Below, one piece after another: positions 1 to 5,455 of a DNA stretch of 7,469 nucleotides. The notes under the pieces were generated by a model, which saw only the letters and a program-made list of their open reading frames with translations, ran no database searches and was not told where the DNA came from. The position numbers and the translations under genes were made by a program. Source of the DNA: Phycisphaerales bacterium UBA966 (lineage in GTDB: Bacteria > Planctomycetota > Phycisphaerae > Phycisphaerales > SM1A02); contig DBCE01000156.1 of assembly GCA_002292895.1 (NCBI GenBank), positions 1 through 7,469 of the forward strand, in the 5' to 3' direction. The stretch's first letter is position 1. Every line of letters starts with the position of its first letter.

Positions 1-566
1 GCCGCCGCTGCGCGACCAGCGTCATCCGTTGCAGCGCCGCGTGCACGCGCGGCGAGCGCCACCGCCAGCGGCAGCATGGTGGCAGTGGTTGCCAAGTTGC
101 TGACAAACGCACTCATCACGGCAGTGGCAAGCATCACGGCGGTCAATACGCGCAGCGGTGATGTGCCTGCGCGCTGCACCAACCACGAAGCAAAGCGTGA
201 AGACATGGCGGTACGTTCGAGCGCAAATGCAAGCAACGCGCCGCCGCCGAACAAAAAGATCACGTCGTTTGCAAACGGCGCAGCAATCTCGGCGGGCGTG
301 CCGATCCCCAGGACACCAAGCGCTACCAATGGAATAAGCCCGGTAACTGCGGGTTCAACAGCAAGGGTCACCCACCAAGTGGCCATCAGTGCAAGCAGCG
401 CGAACACCCATGTTGCATCCGGGGCAAGACCCAAGCTCGGGCCCGCAAACCACGCCACCGCTGCCAGCACCGGGCCAACAACCAGCCCAAGCCGCTCGAC
501 AAATGGCGACCCAATCTCAAGCTCCCCCGCGAGTTCTTCGTCCTGCGATTGCGTGGGTTGTGCCAT
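1..566 (-). CDS. SLC13/DASS-family anion:Na+ symporter, N-terminal part
   Basis: This gene starts at the ATG complementary to 564-566 and runs leftward off the window edge, so only about 188 N-terminal residues are visible and no stop is seen. The product is a polytopic inner-membrane protein. After a short acidic, polar N terminus (MAQPTQSQDEE) come hydrophobic segments, then TLAVEPAVTGLIPL (about 67-80), NDVIFLFGGGALLAFALER (about 100-118) and SAFVSNLATTATMLPLAVAL (152-171). These match in order the SLC13/DASS (divalent anion:sodium symporter) layout: the Pro/Thr-rich early helix, the FLFGGG helix with a following arginine, and the hairpin carrying the SNT substrate/sodium motif. Family members import dicarboxylates, citrate or sulfate; the substrate cannot be told from this half. 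The usual SNT reads SNL here (156-158). No strong ribosome site precedes the ATG; an in-frame GTG 14 codons upstream is a weaker alternative start. The gene is divergent from the lectin-domain gene. Family call is confident, substrate unknown. Confidence 0.85.
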   Translation of the reverse strand, partial: MAQPTQSQDEELAGELEIGSPFVERLGLVVGPVLAAVAWFAGPSLGLAPDATWVFALLALMATWWVTLAVEPAVTGLIPLVALGVLGIGTPAEIAAPFANDVIFLFGGGALLAFALERTAMSSRFASWLVQRAGTSPLRVLTAVMLATAVMSAFVSNLATTATMLPLAVALAARARGAATDDAGRAAA

Positions 567-622
567 CGGCGGTAAGGGTAGCGGAGCCGGATGGGGTCGA
601 AAGTTCACGAATTCGTCCGTAA

Positions 623-636
623 GGGGGCTTGCCCCC
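623..636. repeat. GC-rich hairpin GGGGGC-TT-GCCCCC between divergent genes
   Basis: A perfect 6-base-pair inverted repeat with a 2-base loop sits in the 137-base gap between the divergent transporter and lectin-domain genes. It has no T-tract, and with both genes reading away from it a terminator role makes no sense. It may be a dispersed palindromic repeat or part of a leader. The rest of the gap shows no promoter I would defend. Confidence 0.4.
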
Positions 637-690
637 CACCATATCCACAATAACCTCGTACTACTGCCTTCACCCACCGACCCTGACCCC

Positions 691-695
691 AAGGA
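691..695 (+). promoter_or_regulatory. Ribosome binding site AAGGA deciding a GTG start
   Basis: AAGGA is followed by 8 bases and then GTG at 704. The reading frame is open further upstream, to a TTG at 629, but that codon lies inside the GGGGGC hairpin with no ribosome site. Starting there would put 25 polar, proline-rich residues in front of an otherwise ideal signal peptide. The site therefore fixes the start at 704. Confidence 0.75.
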
Positions 696-703
696 ATCTG
701 TTC

Positions 704-2974
704 GTGCTGATCAACCACCGCTGCGCGCAACTCGCTTTCGCTATCGCCGCCACAGTCACTGCATGCGCCCATGCAGAAGTACCCGCGCCGTACAACGTTG
801 CGGCCGGCCAGGCGGCGCAGGTCACGGTGCGCATCACCACCACCAATAGTTCTGGCACGCAGTTCAGTGAAGACTCAATGATCGTGCCCGTCACTGGCAT
901 CGGTAGTTTCGGGCTGCTTCCAAACATGCCGCCCTTCACCTTCGCCGAAATGAAGGCAGGTTCCAAGTTGAATTTCGGCGGCGGAAGCCTGGACTTCCAG
1001 CTCCTGTGCGGCGTGTTCGGGTGTGTACCGGTCAATGTGAATTTAAGCACCACCACCGCCACCATGATCGCCAATACTGGTGCATCAATCGTCGGCTCCG
1101 GGCGCGCCGACTTTGGTACGACATGGACCCTGAGCGGTAACTATGTGACCACTACGCCGTTCTCATCATCGCCCGGCACGCTCGACGCCACCTCTGTTGC
1201 CCCGTTCGGTACCACGTTCACCTTCGACGCCACCGGATTCATCGGCAGCCAACTCACCATCGGCGCCATCGAAGGCGACCTTGATCCTTCCAGCTTCCCC
1301 GCCGGCACCACTGCGCGCATCCGCACAACAGTGGTCTTTGGCAACACCTACATTGAGGGTCCGTACTACCTCGGCCCGCCGCCAAGCTGCGGCACTGGTG
1401 AGCCGTGCAACACGCCGCATAGCGCGAGCGGCTGCGCCAACTCCGCATGTTGCGCGATTGTGTGCGGCATTGATCCGGCGTGCTGCACCGTTTCGTGGGA
1501 TTCACTGTGCGTGAACATCGCCGTGGAGCGTTGCAACCTGACCCCTGAGAACGACCACTGCAACGCTGCCCGCCCACTCGGCTTCGGTCGCTATCCCTTC
1601 ACAACATTGAACACGGATACCGACGGCCCGCCCCTCATTTCTGAGTGCGCAGACCCTGGAACGAGCGGCCTATTCACCAACGATGTGTGGTTCCGCGTTG
1701 TGCCACCAGTGAACGGCGGCTTGGCGGTTTCCACCTGTAATCACGCGGGCTTTGATACCAATATTGTCATCTACGGTTCGTGCGGCGGAGTACCGCTTGC
1801 CTGCAATGACAACGACTCCGTCTGCAACGGAGGCACCTCACGCCTCATCGTTCCATGCACGGCGGGCGAGCTCTATCTGATCCGCGTCGGTGGCAAGGGC
1901 GTAAGCGGCACTGGCGAAATCGATATCGCACTCGGTGACCCGGCACCAATCGCGGATGGCCTAGCCATGCAGTGGCCAGTATCGCAAGGCGGCAACGACC
2001 ACTGGTACGCGGTGTACGCACTCGACGGCAGCAAGACATTTGAAGAGGCGCAAGCCACTGCCATCGCGCTCGGCGGTTACCCCGCAACCATCACTTCAGA
2101 CGCGGAGAGTGAGTTCATTCGCACGCGCGCAACCCCAACGTTCCTCGGTGGCCCAACCGCCTTCGGACTGGTGCAGGCGCCAGGCTCCGCGGAGCCTGCT
2201 GGTGGTTGGGGATGGTCCAACGGCGAACCACTCGGCTACACCAACTGGAATCCTGGCGAACCCAACAATGTTGGCAGCGAGAATTGGGGTGTCGTCTATC
2301 CCAACGGTAAGTGGAATGACGATCGCGATTCGTTTGGCAACGTGCTCGTGGAATTCAACAGTGATCCGCAACTCAACACGGCCACATGGACGACCGCTGA
2401 AGGTGGCAACGGAAAGACCTATTCCGCCGTGATTCTCCCCACACGCGTGACTTGGCAACAAGCGAAGGTCTATGCGGAATCGCTCGGCGCGCAGTTGGTG
2501 TCCATGGAGACGCAAGCAGAGTTGCAGTGGATCTACCGCCGCTTCGCAGCGTTCACCAACATGTGGACCATGACCGGCTACAACGTCGGACCGTGGGTTG
2601 GACTGAGCCGCGAAAGTGGTGATTGGCTTTGGCAGTCCGGCGAACCAGTGACTGAGTCTCCATGGTTACCAGGTGAGCCAAACCTCACTGGCGACTTCGC
2701 CTGCTTCTACGGCGGCGGAGACGGCCCACTTCCCGGCCTCGACGACACCTTTGAAGCCAACGCGCGTCGCGCGCTGATCATCGAGTTCCCTGCTCCCCCG
2801 TGCCTCGGCGACATCGACAACGACGGCATCGTGGGCGGCGCCGACCTTGGTCTCATGCTCGGAAGTTGGGGAGCATGCCCCTCCGGTCCGTGCCTCGCCG
2901 ATCTCAACAACGACGGCGTGATTACCGGCAGCGATCTCGGATTGCTGCTCGGTCAATGGGGCGTGTGTCCGTGA
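704..2974 (+). CDS. Secreted multidomain protein with two C-type-lectin-like domains and dockerin-like C terminus
   Basis: The 756-residue product begins with a signal peptide (about 1-24, hydrophobic LAFAIAATVTACAHA with likely cleavage before EVPAP). Then follow: an unrecognised Thr/Ser/Gly-rich, probably beta-rich region (25-228); a compact Cys-rich module (229-277) with CxxxxCC, DPxCC and WDxxC, a pattern I associate with planctomycete secreted proteins; a beta-sandwich region resembling pre-peptidase C-terminal domains (about 281-411, NDVWFR and CNDND); a C-type-lectin-like domain (about 429-550) with EPN at 519-521 and WND at 537-539; a second one (about 569-695) with EPN at 658-660; and two dockerin-like calcium-loop repeats (700-756; DIDNDG and DLNNDG, each followed by ADLGL/SDLGL and a WG). 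EPN and WND are the calcium/mannose-type sugar-binding signatures of the fold, so both domains may bind glycans; the second lacks a clear WND. No catalytic domain is recognised. Likely role is extracellular or cell-surface carbohydrate binding or adhesion, as inference only. It converges with the gene at 3011-3775. Confidence 0.9.
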   Translation: MLINHRCAQLAFAIAATVTACAHAEVPAPYNVAAGQAAQVTVRITTTNSSGTQFSEDSMIVPVTGIGSFGLLPNMPPFTFAEMKAGSKLNFGGGSLDFQLLCGVFGCVPVNVNLSTTTATMIANTGASIVGSGRADFGTTWTLSGNYVTTTPFSSSPGTLDATSVAPFGTTFTFDATGFIGSQLTIGAIEGDLDPSSFPAGTTARIRTTVVFGNTYIEGPYYLGPPPSCGTGEPCNTPHSASGCANSACCAIVCGIDPACCTVSWDSLCVNIAVERCNLTPENDHCNAARPLGFGRYPFTTLNTDTDGPPLISECADPGTSGLFTNDVWFRVVPPVNGGLAVSTCNHAGFDTNIVIYGSCGGVPLACNDNDSVCNGGTSRLIVPCTAGELYLIRVGGKGVSGTGEIDIALGDPAPIADGLAMQWPVSQGGNDHWYAVYALDGSKTFEEAQATAIALGGYPATITSDAESEFIRTRATPTFLGGPTAFGLVQAPGSAEPAGGWGWSNGEPLGYTNWNPGEPNNVGSENWGVVYPNGKWNDDRDSFGNVLVEFNSDPQLNTATWTTAEGGNGKTYSAVILPTRVTWQQAKVYAESLGAQLVSMETQAELQWIYRRFAAFTNMWTMTGYNVGPWVGLSRESGDWLWQSGEPVTESPWLPGEPNLTGDFACFYGGGDGPLPGLDDTFEANARRALIIEFPAPPCLGDIDNDGIVGGADLGLMLGSWGACPSGPCLADLNNDGVITGSDLGLLLGQWGVCP

Positions 2975-3003
2975 ACTGACGGGATGGGCCTCGACATCAG
3001 TTC
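2973..3003. terminator. Weak bidirectional terminator candidate
   Basis: GAACTGA (2973-2979) and TCAGTTC (2997-3003) form a perfect 7-base-pair inverted repeat with a 17-base loop in the short gap between two convergent genes. The left arm begins inside the stop codon. There is no good T-tract on either side, so this is a positional guess more than a recognised intrinsic terminator. Confidence 0.25.
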
Positions 3004-3010
3004 CGTTGTT

Positions 3011-3775
3011 TCACACACTCCGCCGACGCCCGCGTGCCGTCAGACCGGCCAACCCAAGCAGCGCCGCAGCGCCCGGCGCCGGAACCGGCACCACCGTGCC
3101 GACCCATGAACCGTTGAACACCGCCGTGCTGTGAGCCGAAAGCGAGAACGTCATCAGGTAGCCGATGGTGGCGATGTTCGGTCCGTTCGGGATCGGTCCC
3201 ACGTAGTCGTTGACGGAGGTCCCGAAGAAGGACGCGGTGGTCGTGCTCGCAGCCGACGGATTGTTGGACACCACGCCGGTACCGTTGATCTGCCCCTGGA
3301 ACATCGAGGGAATCAGGCCCACGAGCGAGGCCACGCCGCCGTTGTTCGAGGCCAGCACGCCGGAAAGAGTCGTCCGCCACGCATAGCCCGTGTCCGGGGC
3401 CACCTGCACCGGCGCCTCATATGTCACCAAGATCTGGAAGGTCCGAGCGACATCGCCCGTGTTCCCGACCGCAAAATTGGTGGTGATCGAGGGGCTGCCG
3501 GGCTGCGCCACGGTGTCGGAGCCGGTCAGGTTCCAGTTCACGAACCAGCTGCTGCTGGAGGTCGACGTGAGGGAGCCGTCGTAGAGGTACGTTCCATCGG
3601 CGTTGCGAAAGCCGGACGTCGACGTCGAGCTCTGCGGGGCATCACCGGAGACGGCGACAGCCACCGAAAGCTGCGGCGAAACAAACCCGGCCGACGCGGT
3701 CGACCCAGCAACCGCGATGGCAGCAATGACAGCGGCGACACCAGCGGTGGCGACAACGGGACGCTCTAACTTCAC
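3011..3775 (-). CDS. Secreted protein with PEP-CTERM-like C-terminal sorting tail
   Basis: The 254-residue product starts at GTG (complement of 3773-3775) behind an AAGGA site 6 bases upstream. It has a clear signal peptide (1-29, long Ala/Val/Ile core, STASA before GFVSP). The mature part (30-230) is rich in Ser, Thr, Gly and Asn with alternating beta-strand character and no cysteines; I do not recognise its domain. The C terminus (231-254) is VPAPGAAALLGLAGL followed by TARGRRRSV: a short Pro motif, a hydrophobic helix and a basic end, the layout of PEP-CTERM and related sorting tails. Proteins with PEP-CTERM tails are thought to be processed and anchored or exported by exosortases. Here the motif reads PAPG instead of PEP, a variant I associate with Phycisphaerae, and whether an exosortase handles it is not established by this window. 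The function is unknown; a structural or surface/matrix protein is plausible. Confidence 0.88.
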   Translation of the reverse strand: MKLERPVVATAGVAAVIAAIAVAGSTASAGFVSPQLSVAVAVSGDAPQSSTSTSGFRNADGTYLYDGSLTSTSSSSWFVNWNLTGSDTVAQPGSPSITTNFAVGNTGDVARTFQILVTYEAPVQVAPDTGYAWRTTLSGVLASNNGGVASLVGLIPSMFQGQINGTGVVSNNPSAASTTTASFFGTSVNDYVGPIPNGPNIATIGYLMTFSLSAHSTAVFNGSWVGTVVPVPAPGAAALLGLAGLTARGRRRSV

Positions 3776-3781
3776 GGGGAA

Positions 3782-3786
3782 TCCTT
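3782..3786 (-). promoter_or_regulatory. Ribosome binding site AAGGA for the tail-anchored protein gene
   Basis: On the minus strand AAGGA is followed by TTCCCC and the GTG start at 3775. The spacing of 6 bases is good and supports GTG as initiator directly before a classic signal peptide. The site lies in the 24-base gap after the short ORF at 3800-3871, so ribosomes ending on that ORF could reinitiate here. Confidence 0.7.
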
Positions 3787-3799
3787 CGGAACGGGAACC

Positions 3800-3871
3800 T
3801 CAGCACGTATCGGCCGCACGCAGCCGATCCATGCCCAGCCGAGGTCTGTCGGCCGGCAGCCCTTGTCCCAT
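3800..3871 (-). CDS. Possible 23-residue leader peptide (upstream ORF)
   Basis: A short ORF on the minus strand reads ATG (complement of 3869-3871) to TGA, giving MGQGLPADRPRLGMDRLRAA followed by DTC. Its ribosome site is stronger than that of the gene it precedes: GGAGGTG (complement of 3878-3884), with 8 bases between GGAGG and the ATG. The ORF ends 24 bases before the GTG of the tail-anchored secreted protein, and the second ribosome site lies in that gap. This fits a leader peptide that couples or attenuates translation of the downstream gene. The peptide is Arg/Leu-rich with no signal peptide or membrane segment, and I do not recognise it. It could be a chance ORF; the evidence is position plus ribosome site only. 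Confidence 0.4.
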   Translation of the reverse strand: MGQGLPADRPRLGMDRLRAADTC

Positions 3872-4088
3872 GTGACACACCTCCGAGGCACCGGGAAGTA
3901 CCTCTGCCAGAAACATGCCCGTGATTGACGCAACGTCCAGCGCAGGTGCGACTCTTCACGCGAAGAAACAGGGAAATCACGTAGGAACGCCCGAGAACGC
4001 ACGAGTCACGCGGAAGCGCTGAGCCGGCGCGGTTCCTAGACTCCCGCTTCGTTTCGGACCCACGGATCATGCTCAAGGGATAACGACG
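3872..4088. promoter_or_regulatory. Divergent regulatory region between the secreted-protein and two-TM genes
   Basis: Together with the short ORF, this makes up the 313-base gap between the starts at 3775 and 4089. No other convincing gene is present. It must carry promoters for both directions. TAGACT at 4037-4042 is a possible -10 element for the rightward gene (47 bases before its ATG), without a good -35. GAGGCAC (3885-3891) and GTACCTC (3898-3904) form a 7-position inverted repeat with one mismatch and a CGGGAA loop; it directly abuts the ribosome site of the short ORF and could fold in its leader. I see no riboswitch consensus. Confidence 0.35.
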
Positions 4089-4769
4089 ATGACCTTCTCC
4101 AGATATCTGCTCATGGCGATGATCGCCCTCAGCGCATTCTTCGTGTACTTGCTCTGTCAAGACCCGGTGCCGAATCAGCCCATTGAACAATCCACTGTCT
4201 ACCGTTTGATGATGCTGCTGACCGGTGGCGCCGGTCTGTTTGTGGCATTGACTCTGTATCACCAGGCACGCAGCCAAGAGGTCGCCACCGAGAAGGCCTT
4301 GGAACTTTCCACCATCAAGATCATCAAGGACCTTTGGATCACGCCAAATCTCCGGCTCGCGCACGACTATGAAAATCTCGGAACGATTCCGGCGGAGATG
4401 TATCCCGATCTATCGATCAAATCTTCCCAAGACATGCATCAGGTTGCCTTTGCCATCTCGATCTTCCAGATCTTTGAGGACTACAAGACGATCTACACGC
4501 ACGACAAGACCGGCGTGAACATCTGGCTCGGCAACTTCCTCAACTGGGCGCAGAGCGACACGCTGCAGCAATTGTGGCCACGCCTGAAAATCAACTACCA
4601 GCCAAGCACCATTCGCATGACCGAAGCACTCTTCGAGGCCGCCAACAAAATCAAGGCGTTACGAGCCCAGCAAGGACAAGTCAGCTACCAGGACTATCAG
4701 GCCGTGATCGACAAGCTCGCGATCGACTTCACGCAGCGAATCGCCACTCCCGAAGCCTCTGCTATCTGA
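4089..4769 (+). CDS. Hypothetical two-TM membrane protein with cytoplasmic helical domain
   Basis: The 226-residue product starts at ATG behind AAGGGA (4075-4080), 8 bases upstream. Two hydrophobic segments are clear: about 4-24 (LLMAMIALSAFFVYLLC) and about 39-57 (LMMLLTGGAGLFVALTLY). The remaining 165 or so residues are charged and mostly helical, starting with HQARSQEVATEKALELSTIK, which could form a short coiled coil at the membrane. Later come IFQIFEDY, LNWAQS and LWPRLKINY. The layout of two N-terminal helices followed by a soluble part with an aromatic-rich end resembles small uncharacterised membrane proteins of the DUF4760 type, but I cannot claim that family. With the short loop between the helices outside, the soluble domain would be cytoplasmic. 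Its codons are less GC-rich than those of its neighbours (about 52% in the 60 bases from 4321, against about 77% from 6001), so it may have a different history. It has no obvious partner gene here. Confidence 0.75.
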   Translation: MTFSRYLLMAMIALSAFFVYLLCQDPVPNQPIEQSTVYRLMMLLTGGAGLFVALTLYHQARSQEVATEKALELSTIKIIKDLWITPNLRLAHDYENLGTIPAEMYPDLSIKSSQDMHQVAFAISIFQIFEDYKTIYTHDKTGVNIWLGNFLNWAQSDTLQQLWPRLKINYQPSTIRMTEALFEAANKIKALRAQQGQVSYQDYQAVIDKLAIDFTQRIATPEASAI

Positions 4770-4776
4770 ACGCCCG

Positions 4777-4804
4777 GGCGAGACAACCCTCCGGGACGCT
4801 CGCC
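4777..4804 (+). terminator. Candidate terminator hairpin after the two-TM protein gene
   Basis: GGCGAG (4777-4782) and CTCGCC (4799-4804) pair as a 6-base-pair stem over a 16-base loop, starting 7 bases after the stop codon. It overlaps a perfect 10-base palindrome CGCCCGGGCG (4771-4780). There is no T-tract. Bases 4793-4810 match 7387-7404 at 16 of 18 positions, so this may belong to a repeat family and not be a dedicated terminator. Confidence 0.35.
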
Positions 4805-4848
4805 GAAGGCAGACCTCTCTGTCACCGAAAGCCCAATACACAACATCC

Positions 4849-4904
4849 ATCTGTCCTTCTCAGACGGCCAGATTCTCGCCAATCTGTCCTTCTCAAACGG
4901 TCAG
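4849..4904. repeat. Two 23-base direct repeats with 33-base period
   Basis: The copies are at 4849-4871 and 4882-4904 and agree at 21 of 23 positions; both contain ATCTGTCCTTCTCA followed by ACGG and CAG. Between them CAGATT (4869-4874) and AATCTG (4881-4886) make a 6-base-pair hairpin with a 6-base loop. The second copy is followed by TTTCAGGGGGACC. Paired, near-identical sites at a fixed spacing resemble protein-binding sites, for example the repeated transposase sites near the ends of some insertion sequences, but no transposase gene is present. Confidence 0.6.
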
Positions 4905-5032
4905 TTTCAGGGGGACCTTCGGACATGCACCGGCTCGAAGCGGTCCAAGAGAAGCTCCGTGATGCTCTGCTCTCGCTGGCCGCCCCCAACCTCACGTGGC
5001 GCGATGCAGGGCTACGAATCCTGCAACCATTA

Positions 5033-5055
5033 CATACTATGCGCCGTATAGTATG
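5033..5055. promoter_or_regulatory. Probable PadR operator: near-perfect 23-base palindrome
   Basis: CATACTAT (5033-5040) and ATAGTATG (5048-5055) form a perfect 8-base inverted repeat centred on 5044. The two base pairs next to the centre also match, so 10 of 11 symmetric pairs agree. It lies 49 bases before the padR ATG. TATAGT (5047-5052) inside the right arm is a good -10 candidate, so protein bound here would block the promoter. PadR repressors typically bind AT-rich palindromes in their own promoters, and this AT-rich site stands out from GC-rich surroundings. Autoregulation is inferred. Confidence 0.75.
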
Positions 5056-5091
5056 CGGTACGGAGTTCAGTGATTCTCACAACACTGCCTG

Positions 5092-5097
5092 AAGGAG
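5092..5097 (+). promoter_or_regulatory. Strong ribosome binding site AAGGAG for padR
   Basis: AAGGAG is followed by 7 bases and ATG at 5105, a near-ideal arrangement that fixes the start of the PadR-family gene. Confidence 0.85.
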
Positions 5098-5104
5098 ATC
5101 CACG

Positions 5105-5455
5105 ATGTCCCTGATCGAAGGCGAATTCTTGCGCGGTGCCGGCCCGGTGGCCGTCCTCAAACTGCTCGAGCGCGGCGAGATGTACGGATACGAGATCGTC
5201 GAGGCGCTCGAGAAGCGCACCGATGGCGTGCTGGCCATGGGCCAAAGCACGCTCTACCCCATGCTCTACAACCTGGAGGCCAAAGGCTTCGTGGTGGCAC
5301 GCTGGGACGAGAGCGGCCCGCGCCCGCGCAAGTACTACCGGCTCACGCCCGATGGGAAGAAGCGACTCGCAGAGGACACGCGCACGTGGCGACGCCTGAC
5401 CGCGGCGATGGGTGCGCTTGGATTCACCTTTGCTGGACCGGGGGTGATCGCATGA
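5105..5455 (+). CDS. PadR-family transcriptional regulator
   Basis: The 116-residue product is a winged-helix DNA-binding protein of the PadR family, short type. The signature is clear: AVLKLLERGEMYGYEIVEAL (16-35; the LLxxxxxYGYEI helix), then MGQSTLYPMLYNLEAKGFV (45-63; recognition helix and following strand), then the wing ending RKYYRLTPDGKKRL (76-89). The remaining residues, with TWRRLTAAMGALGF, form the C-terminal dimerisation helix, which is short, as expected for members of about 110 residues. The protein is probably a dimeric repressor acting on the palindrome just upstream. Its last codons overlap the next gene by ATGA, so the two are one operon and translationally coupled. PadR genes next to HAAS/DUF1700-type membrane protein genes are a recurrent arrangement, where the pair controls or responds to envelope conditions; the signal here is unknown. 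Confidence 0.95.
   Translation: MSLIEGEFLRGAGPVAVLKLLERGEMYGYEIVEALEKRTDGVLAMGQSTLYPMLYNLEAKGFVVARWDESGPRPRKYYRLTPDGKKRLAEDTRTWRRLTAAMGALGFTFAGPGVIA

Larger units (their letters stand above)
4770..5104. other. Gene-poor interval before padR
   Basis: This 335-base stretch carries no gene I would defend. From left to right it holds a GC-rich inverted repeat just after the preceding stop, a pair of 23-base direct repeats, an open frame of 55 codons from ATG 4925 with only a mediocre ribosome site, a near-perfect palindrome and the ribosome site of padR. Confidence 0.6.

Noticed and set aside
629..703. N-terminal extension of the lectin gene to TTG at 629
   Set aside because: There is no ribosome site, the start would lie in a GC hairpin, and the extension would bury the signal peptide. 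GTG 704 with AAGGA is better.
76..849. Long plus-strand open frame of 257 codons
   Set aside because: It lies antisense to the SLC13-type gene and runs into the lectin gene in another frame. Its product is a low-complexity Ala/Ser/Thr/Pro sequence ending in histidines, and the minus-strand reading gives a recognisable transporter.
3131..3769. Plus-strand open frame of 212 codons opposite the tail-anchored protein
   Set aside because: The product is Arg/Gly-rich without domain features. The minus-strand reading has a signal peptide and sorting tail.
3885..3904. Possible riboswitch (e.g. cobalamin type) on the minus strand
   Set aside because: The hairpin and nearby GC-rich segments superficially suggest structured RNA, but no conserved riboswitch core could be matched, and a secreted structural protein is an unlikely target.
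3642..4364. Minus-strand open frame of 240 codons
   Set aside because: It crosses the starts of two divergent, well-supported genes in a different frame. The translation is Arg/Gly/His/Cys-rich with no recognisable domain.
4925..5092. 55-codon open frame (MHRLEAVQEKLRDALLSLAA...) before padR
   Set aside because: The ribosome site (GGGGGA, 9 bases away) is mediocre, the frame runs through the PadR palindrome, and the product matches nothing I recognise. It could be a decayed insertion-sequence fragment, but that is not supportable here.
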